From contig CAYNHF010000039.1 of NCBI GenBank assembly GCA_964397045.1, positions 1 to 12,678 on the forward strand: a DNA stretch of 12,678 nt. Direction: 5' to 3'. Below, one piece after another: positions 1-6,580 of this stretch. The first letter of the stretch is position 1. Every line of letters starts with the position of its first letter. Source of the DNA: CAYNHF01 sp964397045. Lineage in GTDB: Bacteria; Actinomycetota; Acidimicrobiia; Spongiisociales; UBA5794. The notes beneath the pieces were generated by a model that was not told the DNA's origin, ran no database searches, and saw nothing but the letters and a program-made list of their open reading frames with translations. The position numbers and the translations under genes are program-made.

Positions 1-2
1 CG

Positions 3-1607
3 ATGCACGACACGACGACGACCGAGACTCGGCCCTGGTGGCGAGACGCAGTGGGCTACCAGGTGTACGTCCGTTCCTTCGCCGACTCCGACGACGACGG
101 CAACGGCGATCTCGCGGGACTGCGTGACCGTCTCGAGTACCTGGCGTGGCTCGGCGTCGACGTCGTGTGGGTGACACCGTTCTATCCCTCGCCCATGGCC
201 GACTACGGCTACGACGTCGCCGACTACTGCGACGTCGACCCGAGATTCGGCACGCTTGCCGACTTCGACGACCTGCTGGCAACCGCTCACGCCGACGGCC
301 TGAAGGTGATCATCGACTGGGTGCCGAACCACACCTCGGACCAACACCCCTGGTTCATCGAGTCCCGGTCGTCGCGAGACAACCCGAAGCGAGACTGGTA
401 CGTGTGGGCCGAGCCGGACGAGGCAGGCCTGCCGCCCAACAACTGGCTTTCGGTGTTCGGTGGACCGGCCTGGGAACTTGACGACGCCACCGGCCAGTTC
501 TATCTCCACAAATTCCTGGCCGAACAACCCGACCTCAATTGGCGCAACGCCGAGGTTGAGGCCGCCATGCACGACACGCTTCGCTTCTGGCTCGATCGCG
601 GCGTTGACGGATTCAGGCTCGACGTTGCGCACTACATCATGAAGGACCCTCAACTGCGGAGTAATCCGCCGGCAGCAAAGCACCCGACCGGACCGAACCT
701 CGGCCCGTACGACCAGCAAGAACACCGGTACGACAAGGGTCACCCGGATGTTCACGACACGTTTCGCCGCATCCGGTCCGTTATCGACGAATACGAAGGC
801 GACCGCTTCACCATCGGCGAGATACACATCTTCGACTGGGAGGAATGGGCGGGCTACTACGGAGCCGGAGACGAACTGCACATGCCCTTCAACTTCAGCC
901 TGCTGTACGCCCCCTGGAACGCGGGCGCATTCCGTGAGCTGGTTGACGCAATGGAGTCCGTGCTGCCTGCGCACGCCTGGCCGAACCTCGTGCTCGGCAA
1001 CCACGATGAAGAGCGAATGATGTCCCGCTACGGTCCCGAGCGCGCCCGCGTTGCTGCAATGGCGCTGCTCACACTGCGGGGAACCCCCACCATGTACTAC
1101 GGAGATGAGATCGGGATGGAGGAAGCCACACTGCCGTCGGCGCTGCGGCAGGATCCCTGGTTGCGAGCAGGCGGGGCCACCCGCGACGGTTGTCGCACCC
1201 CGATGCAGTGGGTCGGCTCGCCCAACGGCGGCTTCGCTTCCCAAGACGCCACTCCGTGGCTGCCGGTGGGCACCGACCTGGCCACGGCCAACGTGGCCAC
1301 GCAACTCGCCGACCCCAACAGCCTGCTGAGCCTGTATCGCGACCTGCTTTCGCTGCGACACCGTTCGGTGGCGCTGCACTCCGGCGACTACCGGCCAGTC
1401 GCGTCCCCGGCTGCGGTGTTCGCGTATGCCAGACGCCACGGAACAGAGGAGCTGATCATCGCTCTCAACTTCGCAGCCGAGCCGCAAGTCGTGGATATCA
1501 CTGCCGGCTCGCGCCTCGTGCTCGCCACCACGCCGGCAGCCGCAAGGCTGGAGTCGGGGTCGCTGCAGCTCGAGGGAAACTCCGGGGCGATCGTCGTGGT
1601 CTCCTGA
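3..1607 (+). CDS. GH13 family alpha-glucosidase-type glycoside hydrolase
   Basis: This 534-residue protein is a complete GH13 alpha-amylase-superfamily enzyme, probably a cytoplasmic retaining alpha-glucosidase acting on malto- or isomalto-oligosaccharides or trehalose-like sugars. No signal peptide is visible. The (beta/alpha)8 barrel begins at residue 11 (PWWRDAVGYQVYVRSF). Conserved region I is DWVPNH (105-110). Region II, GFRLDVAH (203-210), carries the nucleophile D207. Region III, IGEIH (271-275), carries the acid/base E273. Region IV, LGNHDEER (331-338), carries D335. A C-terminal beta domain follows from about residue 455. Val directly after the nucleophile is what oligo-1,6-glucosidases have, but this is weak evidence for linkage preference. 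The ATG lies only two bases from the window edge, so upstream signals cannot be read; its distance to the barrel is normal for the family. It ends two bases from the opposing gene. Family is certain; exact substrate is not. Confidence 0.93.
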   Translation: MHDTTTTETRPWWRDAVGYQVYVRSFADSDDDGNGDLAGLRDRLEYLAWLGVDVVWVTPFYPSPMADYGYDVADYCDVDPRFGTLADFDDLLATAHADGLKVIIDWVPNHTSDQHPWFIESRSSRDNPKRDWYVWAEPDEAGLPPNNWLSVFGGPAWELDDATGQFYLHKFLAEQPDLNWRNAEVEAAMHDTLRFWLDRGVDGFRLDVAHYIMKDPQLRSNPPAAKHPTGPNLGPYDQQEHRYDKGHPDVHDTFRRIRSVIDEYEGDRFTIGEIHIFDWEEWAGYYGAGDELHMPFNFSLLYAPWNAGAFRELVDAMESVLPAHAWPNLVLGNHDEERMMSRYGPERARVAAMALLTLRGTPTMYYGDEIGMEEATLPSALRQDPWLRAGGATRDGCRTPMQWVGSPNGGFASQDATPWLPVGTDLATANVATQLADPNSLLSLYRDLLSLRHRSVALHSGDYRPVASPAAVFAYARRHGTEELIIALNFAAEPQVVDITAGSRLVLATTPAAARLESGSLQLEGNSGAIVVVS

Positions 1608-1609
1608 GG

Positions 1610-2386
1610 TCAGGCCTTCGTCGGCAGCATCCGAACCAGCGCTGCCTCGAGATGATCCCGCTCCACCACAACCTCAGCACCCAATGCCATCATCGCCGCT
1701 TGCCGGAGGTCGTTGACTCCCCCACCGAACGCCAGCACCCGCCCACCAACGGCGGTAATCGCGCTGATCGCCTCCGCGGCGACGGCGTGGTCCAGGTCGA
1801 CCACGGCCAGAGCCGGGCATCCAGCCGCCAATCCACGCTCGAAGGCCGCCGGGTTGCGCCACACAACGAACTGCAAGCCGGCATGCTGCGCGTGGTGTTC
1901 CACCACAGCACGATCGGAGATGTTGCCCCCGACGATTGCGACGCTCGGCTCCCAGCCGGCCGGGCTTGCGGGGACCGCGCCTGCCACGGCGCCCGCCTTC
2001 GCCACCCCCCATGCCACATGTGCCCGCCAGGCAGCCTCACCGAGGTCCTGCGACGAAGCCGGAGCCAGGCCGAACGGGTCACCGGGCAACGCAGCTCGCT
2101 CAACCGACGACCGTTCCGGCAGCTGGGTACCGGCGGCGGCAAACACCTCCGTCGGAAACCGCAGCGCCTCCTGGAACAACTCGAGCGGGCCGCGGCGCTG
2201 CGCCGCAAAGTCGGTCCCCAGCAACGCGGTGAGCTCGGCCTCCAACCATGTGGTGCCCACCCCTATCGCGTTCTCCATTTCCGGGGTCAACGCATCCGTA
2301 CCCACCCGGGACCGCACGTACGCCGGATACGCCGCCACGAAGGTGGTCACGACAGCATCGGCATCAGCGCTGAGATTCCATGACAT
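1610..2386 (-). CDS. Unrecognised 258-residue protein with receiver-like C-terminal half
   Basis: I do not recognise a named family. The first ~125 residues look all-helical, with no signal peptide or membrane segment. Residues 126-145 are an Ala/Gly/Pro-rich linker. Residues 147-255 alternate strands and helices like a CheY/flavodoxin fold: strands near 148-153, 172-176, 192-197 (ALAVVDLDH), 216-220 (RVLAFGG) and 238-242 (EVVVER). D197 or D199 sits where a phospho-acceptor would be. The acidic pair after strand 1 is replaced by GGN (153-155), the Thr/Ser after strand 4 by Gly, and no Lys follows strand 5, so a working phosphorylated receiver is unlikely. The gene is monocistronic, convergent with the GH13 gene and divergent from the lipoprotein gene. 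A TAGGGT hexamer lies six bases before the ATG, and no Shine-Dalgarno is seen, which suggests a leaderless mRNA. The reading frame is sound; function is unknown. Confidence 0.8.
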   Translation of the reverse strand: MSWNLSADADAVVTTFVAAYPAYVRSRVGTDALTPEMENAIGVGTTWLEAELTALLGTDFAAQRRGPLELFQEALRFPTEVFAAAGTQLPERSSVERAALPGDPFGLAPASSQDLGEAAWRAHVAWGVAKAGAVAGAVPASPAGWEPSVAIVGGNISDRAVVEHHAQHAGLQFVVWRNPAAFERGLAAGCPALAVVDLDHAVAAEAISAITAVGGRVLAFGGGVNDLRQAAMMALGAEVVVERDHLEAALVRMLPTKA

Positions 2387-2392
2387 ACCCCA

Positions 2393-2398
2393 ACCCTA
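2393..2398 (-). promoter_or_regulatory. Candidate -10 element for a leaderless transcript
   Basis: On the minus strand the hexamer TAGGGT fits the actinobacterial TANNNT -10 pattern. It ends six bases before the ATG at 2386, so transcription would start at or next to the start codon. No convincing -35 hexamer is seen. This is a short motif and could be chance. Confidence 0.35.
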
Positions 2399-2436
2399 CG
2401 GCGGATGCGGTCGTTCTCGTGTTCCCGGGACCTCTC

Positions 2437-2442
2437 TAGAGT
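2437..2442 (+). promoter_or_regulatory. Candidate -10 element upstream of the LppM-like lipoprotein gene
   Basis: TAGAGT matches TANNNT and would place a start site near 2449, giving a leader of about 20 bases that contains the strong AAAGGAG ribosome-binding site. The region 17 bases further up (TTCTCG at 2414) is a poor -35 match. Confidence 0.3.
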
Positions 2443-2455
2443 CGCGCTACCGCTC

Positions 2456-2462
2456 AAAGGAG
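2456..2462 (+). promoter_or_regulatory. Ribosome-binding site fixing the lipoprotein start
   Basis: AAAGGAG lies six bases before the ATG at 2469. It decides the start of the lipoprotein gene: the reading frame is open for 252 codons further upstream, but that stretch is antisense to the neighbouring gene and has no such signal. Confidence 0.75.
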
Positions 2463-2468
2463 CTCCAG

Positions 2469-3302
2469 ATGCGAAAGATGATCTTGCTCGTGATCGGCCT
2501 GGCGCTGATCAGCGCAGCCTGCCGGGTCGAGAGCCATGTGATCCTCACTCTCGAGCCCGACCGCTCCGGCACGTACACCATCGAGTTCGGCATGGACGAG
2601 GAACTGCAACAGGCCATCTCGAATTTCGGCGGCCTGGGCGGTGACGAGACCGTCGACCCTCTCGAGGGCTTCGAGATCGATGATCCAGATGTCGAGACCA
2701 CCCGACGCACCGAAGGTGACATGACGTTTGTTGTGGCGACGTCGAGCTTCGAAGATGTCGACGAGCTCGACTCCGTGCTCGCCAGCGCAGAGGACACCGG
2801 CGTCGGCGATCTCGACATCAGCTACGAGGGGGACACGGTCACCGTCACCGGTTCCCTCGTTGGTACCGGAGATCTCAATACCGAGGGCCTCGGCGACCTC
2901 GGAGGTTTCGGCGACCTCGGCGACTTGGGTGACCTCGGAGGACTCGGACTCGATCCGTCGGCTCTCACCGACGATTTCTTCTCGGCCTCTCTGATCATCG
3001 CGATGCCGGGTGAAGTCACCGAACACAACGCCACCCGGGTGCGCTCGGACGCGAGTCTGGAGTGGGACCTTCCGCTCGATGATGAGGCGGTCGATGTGAT
3101 CGCAGTATCAGACACCGGCGCATCCTCCTTCCCCTGGTGGGTGATCGGTGTGGTCGTCGTGCTGCTAGCCGCAGTGGCTCTGGGGATTATGCTCGGGCGT
3201 CGTCGCCAGCAGGCGTCCGTGCAGGCCGTGCAACAGGCTCAGGCAGGCGCCGAGGACCAGCCGACGGGCGGAGATCCGTTCATCCAAGAGGATCCGATCT
3301 AG
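2469..3302 (+). CDS. LppM-domain membrane-anchored lipoprotein
   Basis: This 277-residue exported protein resembles the LppM (DUF3153) family known from mycobacteria, where LppM is a cell-envelope lipoprotein linked to host interaction. A short signal peptide (MRKMILLVIGLALISAAC) ends in a lipobox-like ISAAC with the lipidated Cys at 18. The LppM-type start follows, VESHVILTLEPDRSGTYTIEF (20-40), then an acidic domain to about 215. A glycine/leucine/aspartate repeat (GDLG-type units, about 140-161) lies within it. A C-terminal membrane helix is at about 222-243 (WWVIGVVVVLLAAVALGIML), followed by RRR and a cytoplasmic Gln/Ala-rich tail. The protein is therefore anchored at both ends, with its middle outside the membrane. 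The start is supported by AAAGGAG six bases upstream. It converges on the CvpA/CAP gene with 26 bases between. Family assignment is from the N-terminal pattern and architecture; function here is unknown. Confidence 0.85.
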   Translation: MRKMILLVIGLALISAACRVESHVILTLEPDRSGTYTIEFGMDEELQQAISNFGGLGGDETVDPLEGFEIDDPDVETTRRTEGDMTFVVATSSFEDVDELDSVLASAEDTGVGDLDISYEGDTVTVTGSLVGTGDLNTEGLGDLGGFGDLGDLGDLGGLGLDPSALTDDFFSASLIIAMPGEVTEHNATRVRSDASLEWDLPLDDEAVDVIAVSDTGASSFPWWVIGVVVVLLAAVALGIMLGRRRQQASVQAVQQAQAGAEDQPTGGDPFIQEDPI

Positions 3303-3311
3303 CGGCCGACG

Positions 3312-3331
3312 TGACCATCCCGCGGGGGTCA
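3312..3331. terminator. Possible bidirectional hairpin between convergent genes
   Basis: TGACC (3312-3316) pairs with GGTCA (3327-3331), and CCC/GGG inside can extend the stem around a GCG loop. It sits exactly between the stop codons of two converging genes, where a shared terminator is expected. There is no T-run on either side, so it is not a classic intrinsic terminator. Confidence 0.3.
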
Positions 3332-4297
3332 GCCTGTGAAGACCTGCACGATGATCCACCCCAACGGGCCGTTGACCGCTCCAACCCCGATCCGGCGATA
3401 GGCATCGTCCACGACGACCGCACTCGCTTCCTCGTCTGCCATGAGCCCCTCGTGGGCAGACCGGGGTGACGAGGCGAGCACCATCGTCTGTCCGGCAGCC
3501 GTCACCGGAAAGCCGGCGGCACTCAGCCGACCTTCGATCGAATCTCCGGCAGCGGTAACGTTGGAGAAGCGTCCGGTCTGGTAGACGGCGACCGCGTAGT
3601 CAAGCGCAAGCTGGTCGAGCGGGGCCGAGGGCTCGAGCGAGCCCACGCCGGCCGCGGCGCGCTCACGCTCGACCAAATCACGACTCTCGGCCACCTTCAC
3701 ATTCGCAGCATCGAGGTCTCCCTGCTCCGCCTCCGGGATGAACACCACTCCGTCGTCCGCCACCAGGCGGCGCTCCCCGACGGCGTCTTGCAGCTTGAGG
3801 ACGTGTTCCATGACCCTATCCCCGGAGATGACGCCGACTGCGTCCTGCATGGGTCCGGCGGGGTCGACCAGCCGGGTTGCAATGGTCGATTCGGCAACCG
3901 GGCTGGCCACCGCGCTCGGTAGCGAAAGGACGCCGGCGACACTGAGAATGATCGTGACAGCAATGACACCCAGGAGCACGGCGAGCCCGGCCCCTGCCGC
4001 GCGATTCACCGTCGGAAGCCCCGGCATCACTCGGATACCGCGGTGGAGGAAAGACGAAACAACCGCCGCGGTGGCCGATATCAACAGGAATATGACGAAG
4101 CCGGCGGCGAGCCGCGAGGCATCGGTAGACGTGCCGGCAAGCGATTCGACCAGTGTTCCGCCTGGGGTCGAGAGGCGGAAGGCCACGAACAGCCCGACGA
4201 CGAGTACCGCCAAGCTGATCGATTCCCGCACGAAGCCGCGCATCCAGCCGCGCACCGCCAGCGCCACGATGAGCGCCCCCAGCACGAAGTCCACCAA
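3329..4297 (-). CDS. CvpA-family membrane protein fused to a degenerate CAP domain
   Basis: This 322-residue protein has a CvpA-like N-terminal half with membrane segments at about 3-22, 24-41, 64-84 and 100-124. A roughly 75-residue linker follows. Residues 200-321 form a CAP/SCP (YkwD-like) domain, expected outside the membrane. CAP signatures are ERERAAAGVGSLEPSAPLDQLA, GRLSAAGF, SSPRSAHEGL and the closing VGAVNGPLGWIIVQVF. The first catalytic His of bacterial CAP proteins (FSH) is Asn here (FSN, N246). The Glu of the GEN motif appears as Gln (AGQT, Q270). The second His remains (H282). So the domain is probably non-catalytic. The start is TTG, six bases after GGAGG at 4308-4304; GTG at 4294 is an equally plausible start. 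It follows the transporter gene by 31 bases on the same strand. CvpA/CAP fusions fit envelope roles, but the job here is unknown. Confidence 0.85.
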   Translation of the reverse strand: MVDFVLGALIVALAVRGWMRGFVRESISLAVLVVGLFVAFRLSTPGGTLVESLAGTSTDASRLAAGFVIFLLISATAAVVSSFLHRGIRVMPGLPTVNRAAGAGLAVLLGVIAVTIILSVAGVLSLPSAVASPVAESTIATRLVDPAGPMQDAVGVISGDRVMEHVLKLQDAVGERRLVADDGVVFIPEAEQGDLDAANVKVAESRDLVERERAAAGVGSLEPSAPLDQLALDYAVAVYQTGRFSNVTAAGDSIEGRLSAAGFPVTAAGQTMVLASSPRSAHEGLMADEEASAVVVDDAYRRIGVGAVNGPLGWIIVQVFTG

Positions 4298-4303
4298 CCT
4301 CTA

Positions 4304-4308
4304 CCTCC
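4304..4308 (-). promoter_or_regulatory. Ribosome-binding site of the CvpA/CAP gene
   Basis: GGAGG on the minus strand lies six bases before a TTG and nine before a GTG in the same frame. No ATG is available nearby, so a non-ATG start is required. Confidence 0.65.
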
Positions 4309-4328
4309 GATGTCGGGTCATACCCCGG

Positions 4329-5618
4329 TCAACCGTCCAACGGCGTGTCTTCGGGTTCCGGTTCCCGCGCGGCTTCCTCTCCGGAGTCTGCATCTTCTTC
4401 CTTGCCTGAGGACGCACGGGAGCGACGGACGCGACTGATCAGCGACTCACGGGGCTCCGGCTCAACGATGAGTGCGTCTGTCGCCTGTTCCCATGACTGG
4501 CCGAGGACACGAGTGCGCCAGAAATGACCGGCAACGATCTTGACGGAGGCAGCCACCGGCACCGCGAGCAGCACACCCCACACCCCACCGAGCGCCCCGC
4601 CGAGGATCAGTACGAGAATGACCACGGCCGGATGCAGTCGGACGGTCGCACGCAACACGGTTGGACTCACCAGGTTGTTGTCTATCTGTTGGACGATGAC
4701 GGCGACCAGCGCTGCCAGCAGCGCCTGAGTCAAACCTCCGGTCGCCAAACCGACGAGCGCGCCGAGAATCCCTCCCACCCACGGGCCGACGAACGGGATG
4801 ATGTTGAGGAGTCCGGCGATCATGCCGATCAGCAGCCAGAAGTCGAGGTCGATGAGCCAGAACCCGAGGCTGGTCATCGCCCCCACGATGAACGCCACCA
4901 GGAGCTGGCCCCGCAAAAACCCGCCGACGGCTCTGCTCAGTTGCCGCGACACGTAGACCACCTCGGTGCGGTGTTCGGTCGGGATCAGGTCGCTCGATTC
5001 CTTCCCGATACGCGGCAAGTCGATGAGCGCATAAAACGCCACGACCGGTGCCACCAGGAATAGCAGCACCGCCTCGAACAGGCCGGCGGTCAGTGCCCCG
5101 AGGCGGTCCAGGGCTCCTGAGATGAACTGATCCTGGTTCTCCGGATCGCTGATGAAGTCCTGCAGATCGGCGTAGCTCCACAGCACCACGTTGTCTGCCC
5201 CGAGATCGGAGAGCATCTGCTCGATGTCGGAAACGGTGTCTCCGTAGATCGTCTCGAAATTCGCAGCCAGTTCCCTAGCCTGTGATGAGACGCTGGGCCA
5301 GATGAGAAACCCGATGAGAATGATGCCGCCGATGAGAATGCTGAAGGCGATGAACGATCCGACGATGCGATGCAGACCGGCTCGCTGCAGTCGCGTGACG
5401 ACAGGGTTGAGCACGTAAATCAACACGATCGAGAGCACGATCGGACCGAGGAGTACCTCGAACTGGCTGAGCAGCAGCAACAACAACCAACCGGCGACGA
5501 GAAGCCCCACGACCGCCCATGCGTAGAGCCCGCTGCGCGTGAGCTGTGCGGCCAGGTCGACGCGGGGACTCGTCGCTTCGGTGCCGGCCGGGTCGGCCGC
5601 ACCCTTGGTGGTGGTCAT
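4329..5618 (-). CDS. AI-2E family (PerM/YdiK-type) membrane transporter
   Basis: This 429-residue polytopic protein belongs to the AI-2E/UPF0118 exporter family, whose members include autoinducer-2 exporters, Na+/H+ antiporters and many of unknown substrate. A cytoplasmic N-tail (1-28) precedes paired membrane segments (about 31-70, 86-108). An extracytoplasmic region of about 110-170 follows, then segments near 176-200, 238-256, 258-295, 297-312 and 328-362. Family motifs are clear: GFLRGQ (233-238), LNIIPFVGPWVGG (271-283), QQIDNNLVSPTVL (310-322) and GGVWGVLLAVPV (344-355). The last ~45 residues are a charged Glu/Asp-rich tail. Its ATG lies one base after the TGA of the DUF3263 gene (TGACATG) with no clear Shine-Dalgarno, so translation is probably coupled. 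Substrate cannot be told from sequence. Confidence 0.93.
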   Translation of the reverse strand: MTTTKGAADPAGTEATSPRVDLAAQLTRSGLYAWAVVGLLVAGWLLLLLLSQFEVLLGPIVLSIVLIYVLNPVVTRLQRAGLHRIVGSFIAFSILIGGIILIGFLIWPSVSSQARELAANFETIYGDTVSDIEQMLSDLGADNVVLWSYADLQDFISDPENQDQFISGALDRLGALTAGLFEAVLLFLVAPVVAFYALIDLPRIGKESSDLIPTEHRTEVVYVSRQLSRAVGGFLRGQLLVAFIVGAMTSLGFWLIDLDFWLLIGMIAGLLNIIPFVGPWVGGILGALVGLATGGLTQALLAALVAVIVQQIDNNLVSPTVLRATVRLHPAVVILVLILGGALGGVWGVLLAVPVAASVKIVAGHFWRTRVLGQSWEQATDALIVEPEPRESLISRVRRSRASSGKEEDADSGEEAAREPEPEDTPLDG

Positions 5619-5619
5619 G

Positions 5620-5892
5620 TCAGCCGGCGCCGTCGCCGTCCCCGGCCTCGGCTACGAAGCGCTCCAGCCTGGAGCGCCGCATCTTCCGGAGGCGGCGGAC
5701 GGTCAGCGGTGCGTAGCCCTCCGCCGCTCCATCGTCGATGAGTCGGCGAAGAATCTGGTAGTACCGCGTGGCACTCATCCCGAGGTACTCGGGAATCGCC
5801 TGATCCTTCGGTTGCGGGTACAGCCACCACGAGCTCTCGAAGTCGAGCACCTGCCGTTCCCTTGGTTTGAGATCGGTTGATCCTGTAGGCAT
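5620..5892 (-). CDS. DUF3263 family protein, probable small helix-turn-helix protein
   Basis: This 90-residue protein matches the actinobacterial DUF3263 pattern. It has LKPRERQVLDFESSWW (8-23), an acidic/aromatic stretch, then a helix-turn-helix-like segment AIPEYLGMSATRYYQILRRL (32-51) with the signature ATRYYQ, and the basic VRRLRKMRRSRLERF (65-79). The LGMS turn and RYYQ recognition-like helix suggest DNA binding, but no function is established for the family that I know of. I chose the ATG at 5892 because the family homology begins there. An in-frame ATG at 5955 would add 21 residues lacking family resemblance and would run through the divergent promoter region. It is the first gene of a probable operon with the AI-2E transporter (one-base gap) and the CvpA/CAP gene, so it may regulate them. 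Confidence 0.85.
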   Translation of the reverse strand: MPTGSTDLKPRERQVLDFESSWWLYPQPKDQAIPEYLGMSATRYYQILRRLIDDGAAEGYAPLTVRRLRKMRRSRLERFVAEAGDGDGAG

Positions 5893-5909
5893 GTGGGCAG
5901 GGTAAATAA

Positions 5910-5942
5910 CACATGTGACATTTCCGCGGATTTCGGTCGAAT
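5910..5942 (+). promoter_or_regulatory. Candidate promoter and palindrome between divergent genes
   Basis: The 69-base gap between the DUF3263 and GNAT genes holds a perfect 8-base palindrome, CACATGTG (5910-5917). It overlaps a -35-like GTGACA (5915-5920), and TCGAAT at 5937-5942 lies 16 bases downstream as a possible -10. This would start transcription near 5949, just before the GNAT ATG. The palindrome could be an operator for either gene, but it is short. On the minus strand TATTTA (5908-5903) is an AT-rich patch ten bases before the DUF3263 start. Confidence 0.35.
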
Positions 5943-5961
5943 TCCGTGAGATCATCTACTG

Positions 5962-6483
5962 ATGGACTCGAAGGTCACTCTCCGCCCCGCAGCGGCCACG
6001 GACGGTCATTTCCTCGCCACGATGCTGCAGGAAGCGTTCAACTGGGACCCACATCGAGCCCCTTTGACACTCGATGCCGTGCTCGCAATCCCCGAAGTGG
6101 CGCACTACATCAGCGGCTGGCCGCGTCCCGGCGACGTCGGGGTGATCGCAGAGATCCTCGGCCATCCGGTGGGTGCCGCCTGGGTGAGGAGGTTCTTGGC
6201 AGCTGAGCACGGCTTCGGCTACGTGGCAGACGACATTCCAGAACTCTCCATCGCGGTTTCGGTGGGTCACCGCGGCGACGGCGTCGGCACTGCCCTGATG
6301 CACACACTCGAACCGGCGGTCGCCGCGGCCGGGTATCACAGCATCAGCCTCAGCACGGAGCGAAGCAACTACGCACAGGCCTGGTACGCGTCACTCGGCT
6401 ATCGGGTCGTGTTCAACGACAGCCACAGTGACACGATGCTCAAGCGACTCATCGCCGAGCCGATGGCCGGCGACAGCCGCTGA
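5962..6483 (+). CDS. GNAT family N-acetyltransferase
   Basis: This 173-residue cytoplasmic protein carries the GNAT fold, which transfers an acetyl group from acetyl-CoA to an amine. It starts with the typical VTLRPAAATDGHFLATML (strand 1/helix 1). Motif A is ELSIAVSVGHRGDGVGTALM (94-113), with the pyrophosphate-binding loop RGDGVG at 104-109. Motif B follows as ISLSTERSNYAQAWYASLGYRVV (128-150), with the conserved N136 and Y142. The substrate is not predictable: antibiotic, peptide N-terminus, polyamine or small-molecule acceptors all use this fold. The start is the first ATG in frame and matches the normal family N-terminus; there is no strong Shine-Dalgarno, so the leader is probably very short. 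It is divergent from the DUF3263 gene; the next gene on the same strand begins 97 bases on with its own ribosome-binding site. Confidence 0.92.
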   Translation: MDSKVTLRPAAATDGHFLATMLQEAFNWDPHRAPLTLDAVLAIPEVAHYISGWPRPGDVGVIAEILGHPVGAAWVRRFLAAEHGFGYVADDIPELSIAVSVGHRGDGVGTALMHTLEPAVAAAGYHSISLSTERSNYAQAWYASLGYRVVFNDSHSDTMLKRLIAEPMAGDSR

Positions 6484-6565
6484 CCATCCATGCTGTAGGG
6501 ACTGCGCGGTCGGTGTCACCCGAAGCGGCGAACTCTTCGTCAGTATGTGAAACGCCACGGGCAGC

Positions 6566-6572
6566 GGAGGAA
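6566..6572 (+). promoter_or_regulatory. Ribosome-binding site supporting a GTG start
   Basis: GGAGGAA lies eight bases before the GTG at 6581 and is the reason for choosing that start for the membrane protein. Confidence 0.7.
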
Positions 6573-6580
6573 GGGCCGTC

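Noticed and set aside
1190..2383. Plus-strand 397-codon frame
   Set aside because: It crosses two real genes in other frames and its translation is Arg/Pro/Ala-rich without any domain, typical of a GC-driven shadow.
1713..2468. 252 open codons in frame upstream of the lipoprotein ATG
   Set aside because: They are antisense to the 258-residue gene, have no family resemblance, and the strong AAAGGAG plus signal peptide fix the start at 2469. Long antisense frames are common at this GC content.
5893..5955. Longer DUF3263 start at 5955
   Set aside because: The additional 21 residues lack family resemblance and occupy the divergent promoter region; no Shine-Dalgarno was seen at either start, so this is a preference rather than proof.
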